64,000 nt of DNA from Catellatospora sichuanensis. GTDB lineage: Bacteria > Actinomycetota > Actinomycetes > Mycobacteriales > Micromonosporaceae. The translations under genes and the position numbers were made by a program. Positions 34,460 through 43,434 of the stretch are shown piece after piece; within the stretch, counting starts at the first letter, position 1, and every line of letters begins with the position of its first letter. The notes below the pieces were generated by a model, which did no database searches, was not told the DNA's origin, and saw nothing but the letters and a program-made list of their open reading frames with translations. The stretch lies in NCBI RefSeq assembly GCF_007483665.1, contig NZ_VIQO01000038.1:62001-126000 (forward strand). Reading direction: 5' to 3'.

Positions 34460-36226
34460 TCAGAGGTACTGACCGGTGTTGCTGGCGGTCTCGATCGACC
34501 GGCCCGACTCGGTGCCCTTGCCTCCGGAGACCAGGGTGCGGATGTACACGATCCGCTCGCCCTTCTTGCCGGAGATGCGTGCCCAGTCGTCGGGGTTGGT
34601 GGTGTTCGGCAGGTCCTCGTTCTCGCGGAACTCGTCGAGGCAGGCGTCGAGCAGGTGCTGCAGCCGCAGCCCCTTCTTGCCCGAGGACAGGAACTCCTTG
34701 ATCGCCATCTTCTTGCCGCGGTCCACGATGTTCTGGATCATGGCGCCGGAGTTGAAGTCCTTGAAGTACAGGACCTCCTTGTCACCGTTGGCGTAGGTGA
34801 CCTCCAGGAAGCGGTTCTCCTCGGTCTCCGAGTACATCCGCAGCACCACCGAGTTGATCATCGCGTGCACGCACGCCTCGGCGGAACCACCGTGCTCGGC
34901 CAGGTCGTCCGGGGACAACGGCAGGCCGGTCAGGATGTACTTGCTGAAGATGTCCTTGGCCGCTTCGGCGTCCGGACGCTCGATCTTGATTTTGACGTCG
35001 AGCCGGCCCGGACGCAGGATCGCCGGGTCGATCATGTCCTCGCGGTTCGAGGCGCCGATGATGATGACGTTCTCCAGGCCCTCGACACCGTCGATCTCGC
35101 TGAGCAGCTGGGGAACGATGGTGTTCTCCACGTCCGAGGAGACACCCGAGCCACGGGTACGGAAGATCGAGTCCATCTCGTCGAAGAACACGATCACCGG
35201 CGTGCCTTCCGAGGCCTTCTCCCGGGCCCGCTGGAAGATCAGCCGGATGTGCCGCTCCGTCTCACCGACGTACTTGTTGAGCAGCTCCGGACCCTTGATG
35301 TTGAGGAAGTAGCTGGTCTTCTTCTCCTCGCCGCGCCGCTCGGCGATCTTCTTGGCCAGCGAGTTCGCGACCGCCTTGGCGATCAGCGTCTTGCCGCAGC
35401 CGGGAGGACCGTAGAGCAGCACGCCCTTCGGCGGGCGCAGCTGGTGCTCGCGGAACAGCTCCGCGTGCAGGAAGGGCAGCTCCACGGCGTCGCGGATCTG
35501 CTCGATCTGGGACACCAGGCCGCCGATGTCGTGGTAGTCGACGTCCGGCACCTCCTCCAGAACCAGGTCCTCGACCTCGCTCTTCGGGATGCGCTCATAG
35601 GCGTACGCGGACCGGGGTTCGATCATGAGGGAGTCGCCGGTCTTCAGCGCACCACCGATCAGGCCCTCCGCCAGGAGGACGATCCGCTCCTCGTCGGCGT
35701 GCGAGACGACCAGTGCACGGTCGCCCCCGTCGAGGATCTCCTTGAGGGTCACCACCTCGCCGGCCCGCTCGAAGCCGAGCGCGTCGACGATGTTGAGGGC
35801 GTCGTTGAGAAGCACCTCCTGTCCCCGTTGCAGCGCGTCGACGTCCAACGACGGCGACACTGCCACTCTCAGCTTGCGACCGCCCGTGAAGACGTCCACC
35901 GTGCCGTCCTCGTGCCGCGTGAGGAAGACGCCGTACCCGCTGGGCGGTTGCGCCAGCCGGTCGATCTCCTCCTTGAGCGTCACGATCTGGGCGCGTGCCT
36001 CCTTGAGGGTGGCCACCAATCGCTCGTTGTTCTCCGTGAGCCGCGACAGCTGGGCCTGGGTCGCGGCGAGCCGCTCCTCCAGTTGCCTCACATGCCGCGG
36101 GCTCTCACTCAACTTGCGCCGCAACAGGGCGAGCTCCTCTTGCAGGAACGCGACCTGAGTGGAGAGATCGTTGGCTTCCTTCTCCCACCGCGCGGCGCGC
36201 GCATCCGCGTCGTCGCTCTTTGCCAC
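34460..36226 (-). CDS. arc: Proteasome-associated AAA ATPase ARC/Mpa
   Basis: 588 residues. An N-terminal coiled coil (about 10-95) captures Pup, two OB-type domains follow, and a single AAA module carries Walker A GPPGCGKT, Walker [13 protein letters not shown] and the [17 protein letters not shown] second-region arginines. The C-terminus GQYL has the penultimate Tyr that opens the alpha-ring gate. It unfolds pupylated proteins into the 20S core. The GTG start has GGAGG six bases upstream. A ferredoxin gene diverges from it. Confidence 0.97.
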   Translation of the reverse strand: MAKSDDADARAARWEKEANDLSTQVAFLQEELALLRRKLSESPRHVRQLEERLAATQAQLSRLTENNERLVATLKEARAQIVTLKEEIDRLAQPPSGYGVFLTRHEDGTVDVFTGGRKLRVAVSPSLDVDALQRGQEVLLNDALNIVDALGFERAGEVVTLKEILDGGDRALVVSHADEERIVLLAEGLIGGALKTGDSLMIEPRSAYAYERIPKSEVEDLVLEEVPDVDYHDIGGLVSQIEQIRDAVELPFLHAELFREHQLRPPKGVLLYGPPGCGKTLIAKAVANSLAKKIAERRGEEKKTSYFLNIKGPELLNKYVGETERHIRLIFQRAREKASEGTPVIVFFDEMDSIFRTRGSGVSSDVENTIVPQLLSEIDGVEGLENVIIIGASNREDMIDPAILRPGRLDVKIKIERPDAEAAKDIFSKYILTGLPLSPDDLAEHGGSAEACVHAMINSVVLRMYSETEENRFLEVTYANGDKEVLYFKDFNSGAMIQNIVDRGKKMAIKEFLSSGKKGLRLQHLLDACLDEFRENEDLPNTTNPDDWARISGKKGERIVYIRTLVSGGKGTESGRSIETASNTGQYL

Positions 36227-36420
36227 GTCCCACCTCCCCGGGGGTGTCCTCCCGCCGGTCCTACCTCGTTCGGCCGACGTTTAGGGTGCTCCTAACACTA
36301 GCGGCTGATCGCCTCAGTTGAACCCTCCCGACACCCCCGTACCCAGAACTGGATCGAGAATCTGCCCTGTCGGCCGACCTCCCCCGGATCCGCGCGGAGC
36401 GGGACGCTAGGGTCGGACAC

Positions 36421-36705
36421 GTGAGTGAGCTGAGGGTGCGAGTGGATCAGGACCTCTGTACGGGCGACGGCCTGTGCGTGCAGTACGCCCCCGAGGTGTT
36501 CGAGTTCGACGTCGACGGCCTCGCGTACGTGAAGGGCGACGACGGGGAGCTGCAGCTCAGCCCGGGTGCGACCGTCGAGATCCCGGCCCATCTGCGCCTT
36601 GAGGTCATCGATGCCGCCCAGGAGTGTCCCGGCGAGTGCATCCACATCCAGCGCACCCATGACGGGGAACCCCTGTCCGAGGAAGAACGCGCCACCCTGC
36701 GCTGA
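36421..36705 (+). CDS. Small [3Fe-4S]/[4Fe-4S] ferredoxin
   Basis: 94 residues. Iron-sulfur ligands sit at Cys13 and Cys19 in CTGDGLC and in the CPGEC motif near residue 68-72; the CxxDxxC arrangement puts Asp where a fourth Cys would be. The tail is charged. It resembles the small ferredoxins next to Mpa in other actinobacteria, and its electron partner is unknown. GTG start; the divergent gap from arc contains TTAGG-N5-CCTAA at 36281-36295. Confidence 0.85.
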   Translation: MSELRVRVDQDLCTGDGLCVQYAPEVFEFDVDGLAYVKGDDGELQLSPGATVEIPAHLRLEVIDAAQECPGECIHIQRTHDGEPLSEEERATLR

Positions 36706-36775
36706 CCTTCCCGCGTCCCACCATCCGGACACCCGGGACCCCGCCGCCACCGCACCGCCCCACGGGCGTGTCCAT

Positions 36776-36836
36776 GATCGGCGTTTCGTGGCAGAAAGTG
36801 CAGTCTGACCGGACTTTCTGCCACGAAACAGCGATC
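36776..36836. repeat. Dispersed GATCGGCGTTTC palindromic element, copy 2
   Basis: Arms 36776-36799 and 36813-36836 pair at 22 of 24 bases around a 13-base centre. The GATCGGCGTTTC arm core is shared with 9530-9599. It lies between the converging ferredoxin gene and the next minus-strand gene, so it may end both. Confidence 0.7.
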
Positions 36837-36886
36837 TCAGCCGCGAGGGCCGCCATCCGAGCCGCGACCACGGCGAGGGTGGGCCG

Positions 36887-37447
36887 TCAGAGCATGGGGC
36901 GGCCGGCGAGGGACGCCACGAGCTGGGCGAACTCCTCCAGGCGGGCGATCTGACCGGAACCTCCGTCTTCGAGCGTTTTGCCGAAGCGGAGCGCGTCCTG
37001 GCGGACGACGTGCTGCGGGTCGTCCAGCGGGTGGCCGTTGCTGGACTCGTCCAACGAGCTGAGCAGCAGGTACACGTCTACGCTGTCGACGCGCAGGTGG
37101 TTGCCGGCGGTGCGGCTGAGCCGCCGGCGGCAGCCCACCTCGGTGATGACCGAGAGCGGGACCACCCGCAGCGACGAGATCATCGAACCCGCGGGACCGT
37201 CCCCCGGCGCCGTGTCCTCGCCGTGCCACAGCAGCAGCCGGGAGCCGTCGCAGACGACGACCTCCTGCCACACGCCGTTGAACTCGTTGACGAAACGCTC
37301 CAGCGTGAACCCGAGCACCTGGGTGCCGCGCAGGACGCCCTCCAGGGCGTCCAGCGCGACCTCCGGATCACGCAGGTAGGCCCGGGCCGCGCTGTCCAGG
37401 TCCGGGTACGGCGACCAGTCGGGGAACACGGCCGGGGGCACGTTCAC
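36887..37447 (-). CDS. Conserved hypothetical protein downstream of trmI
   Basis: Not recognised. 186 residues of mixed alpha/beta composition, without signal peptide or membrane segment. Conspicuous parts are FPDWSPYPDLDSAARAYL at the start and VGCRRRLSRTAGNHLRVDSV in the middle; a C-terminal helix ends SLAGRPML. AGGAGAG eight bases before GTG 37447 fixes the start. It begins 12 bases after trmI on the same strand, so it is very likely co-transcribed with it. Confidence 0.75.
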   Translation of the reverse strand: MNVPPAVFPDWSPYPDLDSAARAYLRDPEVALDALEGVLRGTQVLGFTLERFVNEFNGVWQEVVVCDGSRLLLWHGEDTAPGDGPAGSMISSLRVVPLSVITEVGCRRRLSRTAGNHLRVDSVDVYLLLSSLDESSNGHPLDDPQHVVRQDALRFGKTLEDGGSGQIARLEEFAQLVASLAGRPML

Positions 37448-37458
37448 GGGTGTCTCTC

Positions 37459-38424
<966 letters not shown>

Positions 38425-38442
38425 TCAGGTTCCTGTCTCACG

Positions 38443-39603
38443 TCAGTTTGCGGCTTTGAGCGCCGCGGGGTCGAGCACCTGCACCACGTCCATGACGGTG
38501 AGCACGCCCACCACATTCTCCCCGTCGACCACGAGGTAAGGAGTGGCCGGGTCCCCCCGCAAGAGCTTGATCACGTCCGCACCGCGGGCGCCCGAGGGGA
38601 TGGTGGCCACCGCGTCGATGGCTCTGGCCAGCGTCTCCACCGTGATCCAGGGCCGGCGCTGCTCCGGCACGGCCGCCGCGGCCTCCGGCACGACCAGCGC
38701 GATCAGTCGCCCGTCCGGGTCGGTCACGCCCAGCACCGGGGCCGTGTGCCCGGCCTCGACCGCACGCCGGGTCGCCTCGGCCAGCGAGGTGCCGCTGGGC
38801 ACCGTGAACAGCGGCCGGGCCAGGCGCACCGGGTCGACCAGGGGGTAGCGCGAGCGCACCCGGGCGGTCATCACCGCGCCCGCCGCGCCCTGCCAGATGC
38901 TGAACGCGACGAACAGGCCGAACAGCACCCCGACCAGCTGATACCAGCCGGTGAAGTAGAGCCACACCGAGATCAGCACGGTGGCCACCGCGACGACCCG
39001 GCCCGACCAGCCCGCGACCAGCAGGCCCGCGTCGCGGTCGCCCTTGAGGCCCCAGACCACGGCCCGCAGCGCCCGGCCGCCGTCCAGCGGCCAGCCGGGC
39101 AGCGCGTTGTAGATCGCGACGATGATGTTGCACAGCGCGAGCTGGAAGGCGATCTGGTCGAAGATGGTGCCGTTGGGCAGCAGCACCGTGGCGATCACCG
39201 AGCCGATGCCGAGCAGCGCGGACACGGCGGGCCCGGCCAGCGCGGTGGCCAGTTCGACGCCGGGGCGCGGGGAGTCGTGGTCGAACTCGGTGTAGCCGCC
39301 GAGCAGGTCCAGGGTGATGCCCTTGACGCCGATGCCGTAGTGGCGGGCCGTCAGCGCGTGGCCGAGTTCGTGTAACAACACCGACAGCAGCAGGCAGGCC
39401 ACGAAGCCGAGTCCGGCCAGGTAACGCGCCGCGCCCTCCAGGTGGAGTGTCTCGCCCAGACGGTCGGCGTACCAGACGGTGATCAGCACCGACATGATCA
39501 CCCAGGAGACGCTCAGACGCAGCGGAAAGCCGAGGATGCGGCCGACCTGGAAGCCGGATTTCCGCTCGCTACGCGAAGCGGACTTGGGTGTCGAATCGGT
39601 CAC
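38443..39603 (-). CDS. Site-2 protease (M50 metalloprotease) with CBS domains
   Basis: 386 residues. An intramembrane zinc protease with HELGH at 78-82 and the second motif NALPGWPLDGGRAL, among about six membrane helices (20-240). The C-terminal 150 residues are a CBS pair, expected to bind adenosine ligands and control activity. It probably cleaves membrane-bound anti-sigma or regulatory proteins, or acts in membrane stress. It diverges from the RecB-like nuclease gene. Confidence 0.92.
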   Translation of the reverse strand: MTDSTPKSASRSERKSGFQVGRILGFPLRLSVSWVIMSVLITVWYADRLGETLHLEGAARYLAGLGFVACLLLSVLLHELGHALTARHYGIGVKGITLDLLGGYTEFDHDSPRPGVELATALAGPAVSALLGIGSVIATVLLPNGTIFDQIAFQLALCNIIVAIYNALPGWPLDGGRALRAVVWGLKGDRDAGLLVAGWSGRVVAVATVLISVWLYFTGWYQLVGVLFGLFVAFSIWQGAAGAVMTARVRSRYPLVDPVRLARPLFTVPSGTSLAEATRRAVEAGHTAPVLGVTDPDGRLIALVVPEAAAAVPEQRRPWITVETLARAIDAVATIPSGARGADVIKLLRGDPATPYLVVDGENVVGVLTVMDVVQVLDPAALKAAN

Positions 39604-39681
39604 GACGTCGTCTCCATCGTGACCATGCTATGTCGTGCGGCGAGCTCGGCCCCGTCGTACCGCTCCCCTAACCTGTGGGTC

Positions 39682-40566
39682 ATGACCGAGCAGGCACGTC
39701 TCCCCCTCCCCTCGCTGTCGCCGTCCCGTGCGGCCGACTTCAAGACCTGTCCCCTGCTCTACCGGTTCCGCAGCATCGACCGCATCCCCGAGCAGCCCAC
39801 CCCCGAGCAGGTGCGCGGCACGCTGGTGCACGCGGTGCTGGAGAAGTTGTTCGACTCCCCCGCGGCGCAGCGCACCCGGCCGGTCGCGGACGAGATGGTC
39901 ACGCCGCAGTGGGAGCGGCTGGTCGAGGAGCAGCCCGAGCTGGCGACCCTGTTCGACGCCGAGGAGTCGATGAGCCGCGAGGAGTTCCTGTCCTCGGCCA
40001 CCGACCTGCTCGGCGGCTACTTCGCCGTGGAGGACCCGCGCCGGCTGGAGCCGGCCGAGCGCGAGCAGCTCATCGAGGCCGTGCTCGGTGCCGAGGGCGA
40101 GCAGCAGCTGCTGATCCGCGGCTACATCGACCGGCTCGACGTGTCGCCCGACGGCGCGATCCGGGTGGTGGACTACAAGACCGGCGGCGCCCCGCGCGAG
40201 GCGTTCGAGGCGCGGGCGCTGTTCCAGCTGAAGTTCTACGCGCTGGTGCTGTGGCGCACCCGGGGCGTGGTGCCGCGGGTGCTGCGGCTGCTCTACCTCA
40301 AGGACGCCGAGGTGTGCGACTACACCCCGGACGCCGAGGAGCTGACCCGGTTCGAGAAGACGCTGTTCGCGCTGTGGAAGGCGATCGAGACCGCGACCGC
40401 CGCGCAGGACTTCCGGCCCAAGCCCAGCAAGCTGTGCGCGTGGTGCAGCCACCAGCAGCGCTGCCCGGAGTTCGGGGGCACCATGCCGCCGTTCCCGCAG
40501 CAGGTGACGGTGCAGACGGTGGACAGCCGGCAGGCCCGCCTGACCGCGGCCCAGCCCGAGGGGTGA
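39682..40566 (+). CDS. RecB-family PD-(D/E)XK exonuclease
   Basis: 294 residues with the nuclease motifs IRGYIDRLDVSPDG and VVDYKTG (catalytic Asp and Lys). Four cysteines (DFKTCPLLYRF and CAWCSHQQRC) fit the iron-sulfur cluster that staples AddB/RecB-type nuclease domains. It is the stand-alone Cas4-like form found beside the Pup genes in actinobacteria (M. tuberculosis Rv2119). It probably processes DNA ends. The histidine kinase gene begins 22 bases after its stop. Confidence 0.9.
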   Translation: MTEQARLPLPSLSPSRAADFKTCPLLYRFRSIDRIPEQPTPEQVRGTLVHAVLEKLFDSPAAQRTRPVADEMVTPQWERLVEEQPELATLFDAEESMSREEFLSSATDLLGGYFAVEDPRRLEPAEREQLIEAVLGAEGEQQLLIRGYIDRLDVSPDGAIRVVDYKTGGAPREAFEARALFQLKFYALVLWRTRGVVPRVLRLLYLKDAEVCDYTPDAEELTRFEKTLFALWKAIETATAAQDFRPKPSKLCAWCSHQQRCPEFGGTMPPFPQQVTVQTVDSRQARLTAAQPEG

Positions 40567-40588
40567 GCCGGCAGGGTAGCCTGCCCGC

Positions 40589-41893
40589 GTGCCCCTCACC
40601 CCCCTGACGCAGCACCTGAGCTGGTGGAAGCCCGCCTGGTGGACGCCGCTGCGCGCGGACTCCGCGCTGGCCGCCGGGCTGTTCGGGGTCCAGCTGATGC
40701 TGGCGTACGCCGAGCCGGGCTGGGGGTTGCGGGTCGACCTGACCACGCTGCTGTGGAGCGCGGTCACCCTGCTGCCGGTCGTGGTACGCCGCACGCACCT
40801 GTGGCTGGGCATTGCGGCGACCGCCGCGTTCACCGCGATCGGCCTGCTGTGGCCCGAGTCGCTGCTGGGCGGTCAGGGCGTCGCGCTGTGGGTGCTGGCG
40901 TACACGGCCGCCGCCCACCAGCGGTGGTGGCGGGCGGTGCTGGCCACGCTGGCGCTGTGGCTGGTCAACGACCTGATGTGGGTGTGGGCGTACCAGCAGG
41001 ACGTGATGGTCGCCTCCGCCGGCACGGAGCTGGTCACCATGTCCGCGGGGATGGTCATCAACCTCGTGGTGATGGTGATCACCTTCTTGATCGGACGCAC
41101 CGTGCGGGCGCGGCGGGAGGCCGCGACGGCGCTGGCCGAGCGGGCCCTGGCGGCCGAGGCCAACCAGCAGGCGCTCGCCGAGCAGGCCGTCGCCGAGGAG
41201 CGCCGGCGTATCGCCCGGGAGCTGCACGACGTGGTGGCCCACCACGTCAGCGTGATCGGCGTGATGTCCACCGGCGCGCGGCGCATGCTGCACCGCGACC
41301 CGGCCGCCGCCGACGAGGCCCTCGCGACCATCGAGCAGACCAGCCGCACCACGCTGCGCGAGCTGCGCCGGCTGCTGTTCGTGCTGCGCTCGGAGGGCGC
41401 CCCGGGCGACGACGCGGACGGGCGCAGCCCGCAGCCGAGCCTGTCCGCGCTGCGCTCACTGGTCGAGCAGGTGTGCGAGGCAGGGCTGTCCACCTCGCTG
41501 CGGGTCGACGGCGAGCTCGGCGAGGTGGACCCGGGCGTGGCGCTCACGGTGTACCGCATCGTGCAGGAGGCGCTGACCAACGCCCTCAAGCACGCCGGAC
41601 CGGCGCGGGCCGAGGTACGGCTGACGGTGAACGGCCGGCTGCTGACGATCGAGGTGTTCGACACCGGCCGGGGACCGTACGCGCGTACCCTCTCCGCAGA
41701 CGGGATCACGATCGGCGCGGTCACCGGCCACGGACTGCTCGGCATGCGCGAGCGCGTCGCGGTGTACGGCGGCACCCTGCGCACCGGGCCCCGTCCCGGC
41801 GGCGGGTTCCGGGTGCACGCGCGGATCCCCATCGAACAGGCAGGGACGGCCGGCGCGGCCGTCCCCGAGGCGGAAGCGGAGGTCCCAGGGTGA
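40589..41893 (+). CDS. Sensor histidine kinase (NarL-type two-component system)
   Basis: 434 residues. About five membrane helices (residues 20-170) form the sensor, without a large extracellular domain. Then comes the HisKA_3 dimerisation box ERRRIARELHDVVAHHV with the phosphorylated His, and a HATPase domain with VQEALTNALKHA and GHGLLGMRERV. It should phosphorylate the response regulator encoded 13 bases downstream. The ABC exporters that follow are the likely targets. GTG start. Confidence 0.92.
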   Translation: MPLTPLTQHLSWWKPAWWTPLRADSALAAGLFGVQLMLAYAEPGWGLRVDLTTLLWSAVTLLPVVVRRTHLWLGIAATAAFTAIGLLWPESLLGGQGVALWVLAYTAAAHQRWWRAVLATLALWLVNDLMWVWAYQQDVMVASAGTELVTMSAGMVINLVVMVITFLIGRTVRARREAATALAERALAAEANQQALAEQAVAEERRRIARELHDVVAHHVSVIGVMSTGARRMLHRDPAAADEALATIEQTSRTTLRELRRLLFVLRSEGAPGDDADGRSPQPSLSALRSLVEQVCEAGLSTSLRVDGELGEVDPGVALTVYRIVQEALTNALKHAGPARAEVRLTVNGRLLTIEVFDTGRGPYARTLSADGITIGAVTGHGLLGMRERVAVYGGTLRTGPRPGGGFRVHARIPIEQAGTAGAAVPEAEAEVPG

Positions 41894-41906
41894 CGGTGGT
41901 CGCATC

Positions 41907-42578
41907 GTGAAGCCGATCCGGGTGCTGCTCGCCGACGACCAGCCGCTGCTGCGCAGCGGTTTCCGCATGGTGCTGGGCGCCGAGCCCGATCTCGACATCG
42001 TCGGCGAGGCCGCCGACGGCGCGGAGGCCGTGGACCTGGCCCGGCGGCTGCTGCCCGACGTGGTGCTGATGGACGTACGCATGCCGCGCCGCGACGGGGT
42101 GGCCGCCACCCGCGACATCACCGCGGCGAAGCTGCCGGTGCACGTGCTCATCCTGACCACGTTCGACCTGGACGACTACGTGGTCGGCGCGCTGCGCGCC
42201 GGGGCCAGCGGCTTCCTGGCCAAGGACGTGCCGGCCGAGGAACTGGTGGCCGCGATCCGCACCGTCGCCGCGGGCGAGGCCGTGGTCGCGCCGCGCATCC
42301 TGCGCCGGTTGCTGGACCGCTTCGCCGGGCTGCTGCCCGACCCGGACGCGACCGTGCCGCACTCGCTGGGCACGCTGACCGAGCGCGAGCGCGAGGTGCT
42401 GGTGCACGTGGCCCGCGGACTGTCCAATGCCGAGATCGCGCGGGCGCTGACGGTGAGCGAGACCACGGTCAAGACGCACGTCGGGCACATGCTGACCAAG
42501 CTGGGACTACGCGACCGGGTGCAGGCCGTGGTGCTGGCGTACGAGACGGGCCTGGTACGACCCGGCTCTACTACCTGA
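41907..42578 (+). CDS. LuxR/NarL-family response regulator
   Basis: 223 residues. The receiver domain (1-120) has the acidic pair DD at 11-12 (LLADDQPLL), the phosphorylation Asp in VVLMDVRMPRRDG, and the conserved Thr and Lys (ILTTFD, LAKDVP). The C-terminal LuxR helix-turn-helix is LTEREREVLVHVARGLSNAE. It is paired with the upstream kinase and probably regulates the adjacent ABC genes. A GA-rich stretch follows the stop. Confidence 0.93.
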   Translation: MKPIRVLLADDQPLLRSGFRMVLGAEPDLDIVGEAADGAEAVDLARRLLPDVVLMDVRMPRRDGVAATRDITAAKLPVHVLILTTFDLDDYVVGALRAGASGFLAKDVPAEELVAAIRTVAAGEAVVAPRILRRLLDRFAGLLPDPDATVPHSLGTLTEREREVLVHVARGLSNAEIARALTVSETTVKTHVGHMLTKLGLRDRVQAVVLAYETGLVRPGSTT

Positions 42579-42651
42579 GGAGGAGCCCGCCGCCCGGAAG
42601 ACCGTCCCGAGGTCTGAGGGAGGGGTGGACAGGCGCTGACAGCCTGTGGGC

Positions 42652-43434
42652 ATGACTTCTCCGGTAACCGACACGCCCGTCACGGGTGCTGGCGCCGCGG
42701 CCCGCGCGGCTGATCTTTGGAAGGTGTACGGCTCGGGCGAGGCGCAGGTGATCGCCCTGCGCGGGGTGAGCGTCGAGCTCGAACGCGGCCGGTTCACGGC
42801 CATCATGGGCCCGTCCGGCAGCGGCAAGTCGACCCTGATGCACTGCATGGCGGGCCTGGACTCGGCCACCCGCGGCCAGCTCGCCATCGGCGACACGGCA
42901 CTGAACGGGCTCGGCGACGCGGGCCTGACCCGGCTGCGCCGGGAGAAGGTGGGCTTCATCTTCCAGCAGTTCAACCTGCTGCCGACGCTGACCGCGGAGG
43001 AGAACATCCTGCTCCCGCTGGCCATCGCCGGGCGCAAGCCCGACCCGCAGTGGTTCAAGACCGTCATCGACACGGTGGCGCTGGGCGACCGGCTGCACCA
43101 CCGCCCCAGCCAGCTCTCCGGCGGCCAGCAGCAGCGCGTCGCCTGCGCCCGCGCGCTGGTGTCGCAGCCCGAGGTCATCTTCGCCGACGAGCCGACCGGC
43201 AACCTGGACAGCCGCTCCGGCGCCGAGATCCTGACCTTCCTGCGCCGCAGCGTCACCGAGCACGGCCAGACCATCGTCATGGTCACCCACGACGCGAACG
43301 CCGCGAGCTACGCCGACCGCGTCATCTTCCTCGCCGACGGCCAGATCGTCGACGAGCTGCTCGAGCCGACGGCGGACGCGGTGCTGGACCGCATCAAGCG
43401 CCTGGACGTCGTGGGCACGGGGGCCACGGAATGA
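42652..43434 (+). CDS. ABC transporter ATP-binding protein (MacB/LolD type), first copy
   Basis: 260 residues. Walker A GPSGSGKST, signature LSGGQQQR and Walker B VIFADEPTGNLDS are all present, as is the LolD/MacB-type RREKVGFIFQQFNLLPTLT region. It overlaps the following permease gene by four bases (ATGA). It is very similar throughout to the ATPase at 46182-46970, a tandem duplicate. GTG 42646 is an alternative start two codons upstream. Confidence 0.92.
   Translation: MTSPVTDTPVTGAGAAARAADLWKVYGSGEAQVIALRGVSVELERGRFTAIMGPSGSGKSTLMHCMAGLDSATRGQLAIGDTALNGLGDAGLTRLRREKVGFIFQQFNLLPTLTAEENILLPLAIAGRKPDPQWFKTVIDTVALGDRLHHRPSQLSGGQQQRVACARALVSQPEVIFADEPTGNLDSRSGAEILTFLRRSVTEHGQTIVMVTHDANAASYADRVIFLADGQIVDELLEPTADAVLDRIKRLDVVGTGATE

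Noticed and set aside
36281-36295. TTAGG-N5-CCTAA between arc and the ferredoxin gene
   Set aside because: The arms are only five bases, and chance occurrence in a 190-base gap is likely. It is mentioned only within the ferredoxin entry.
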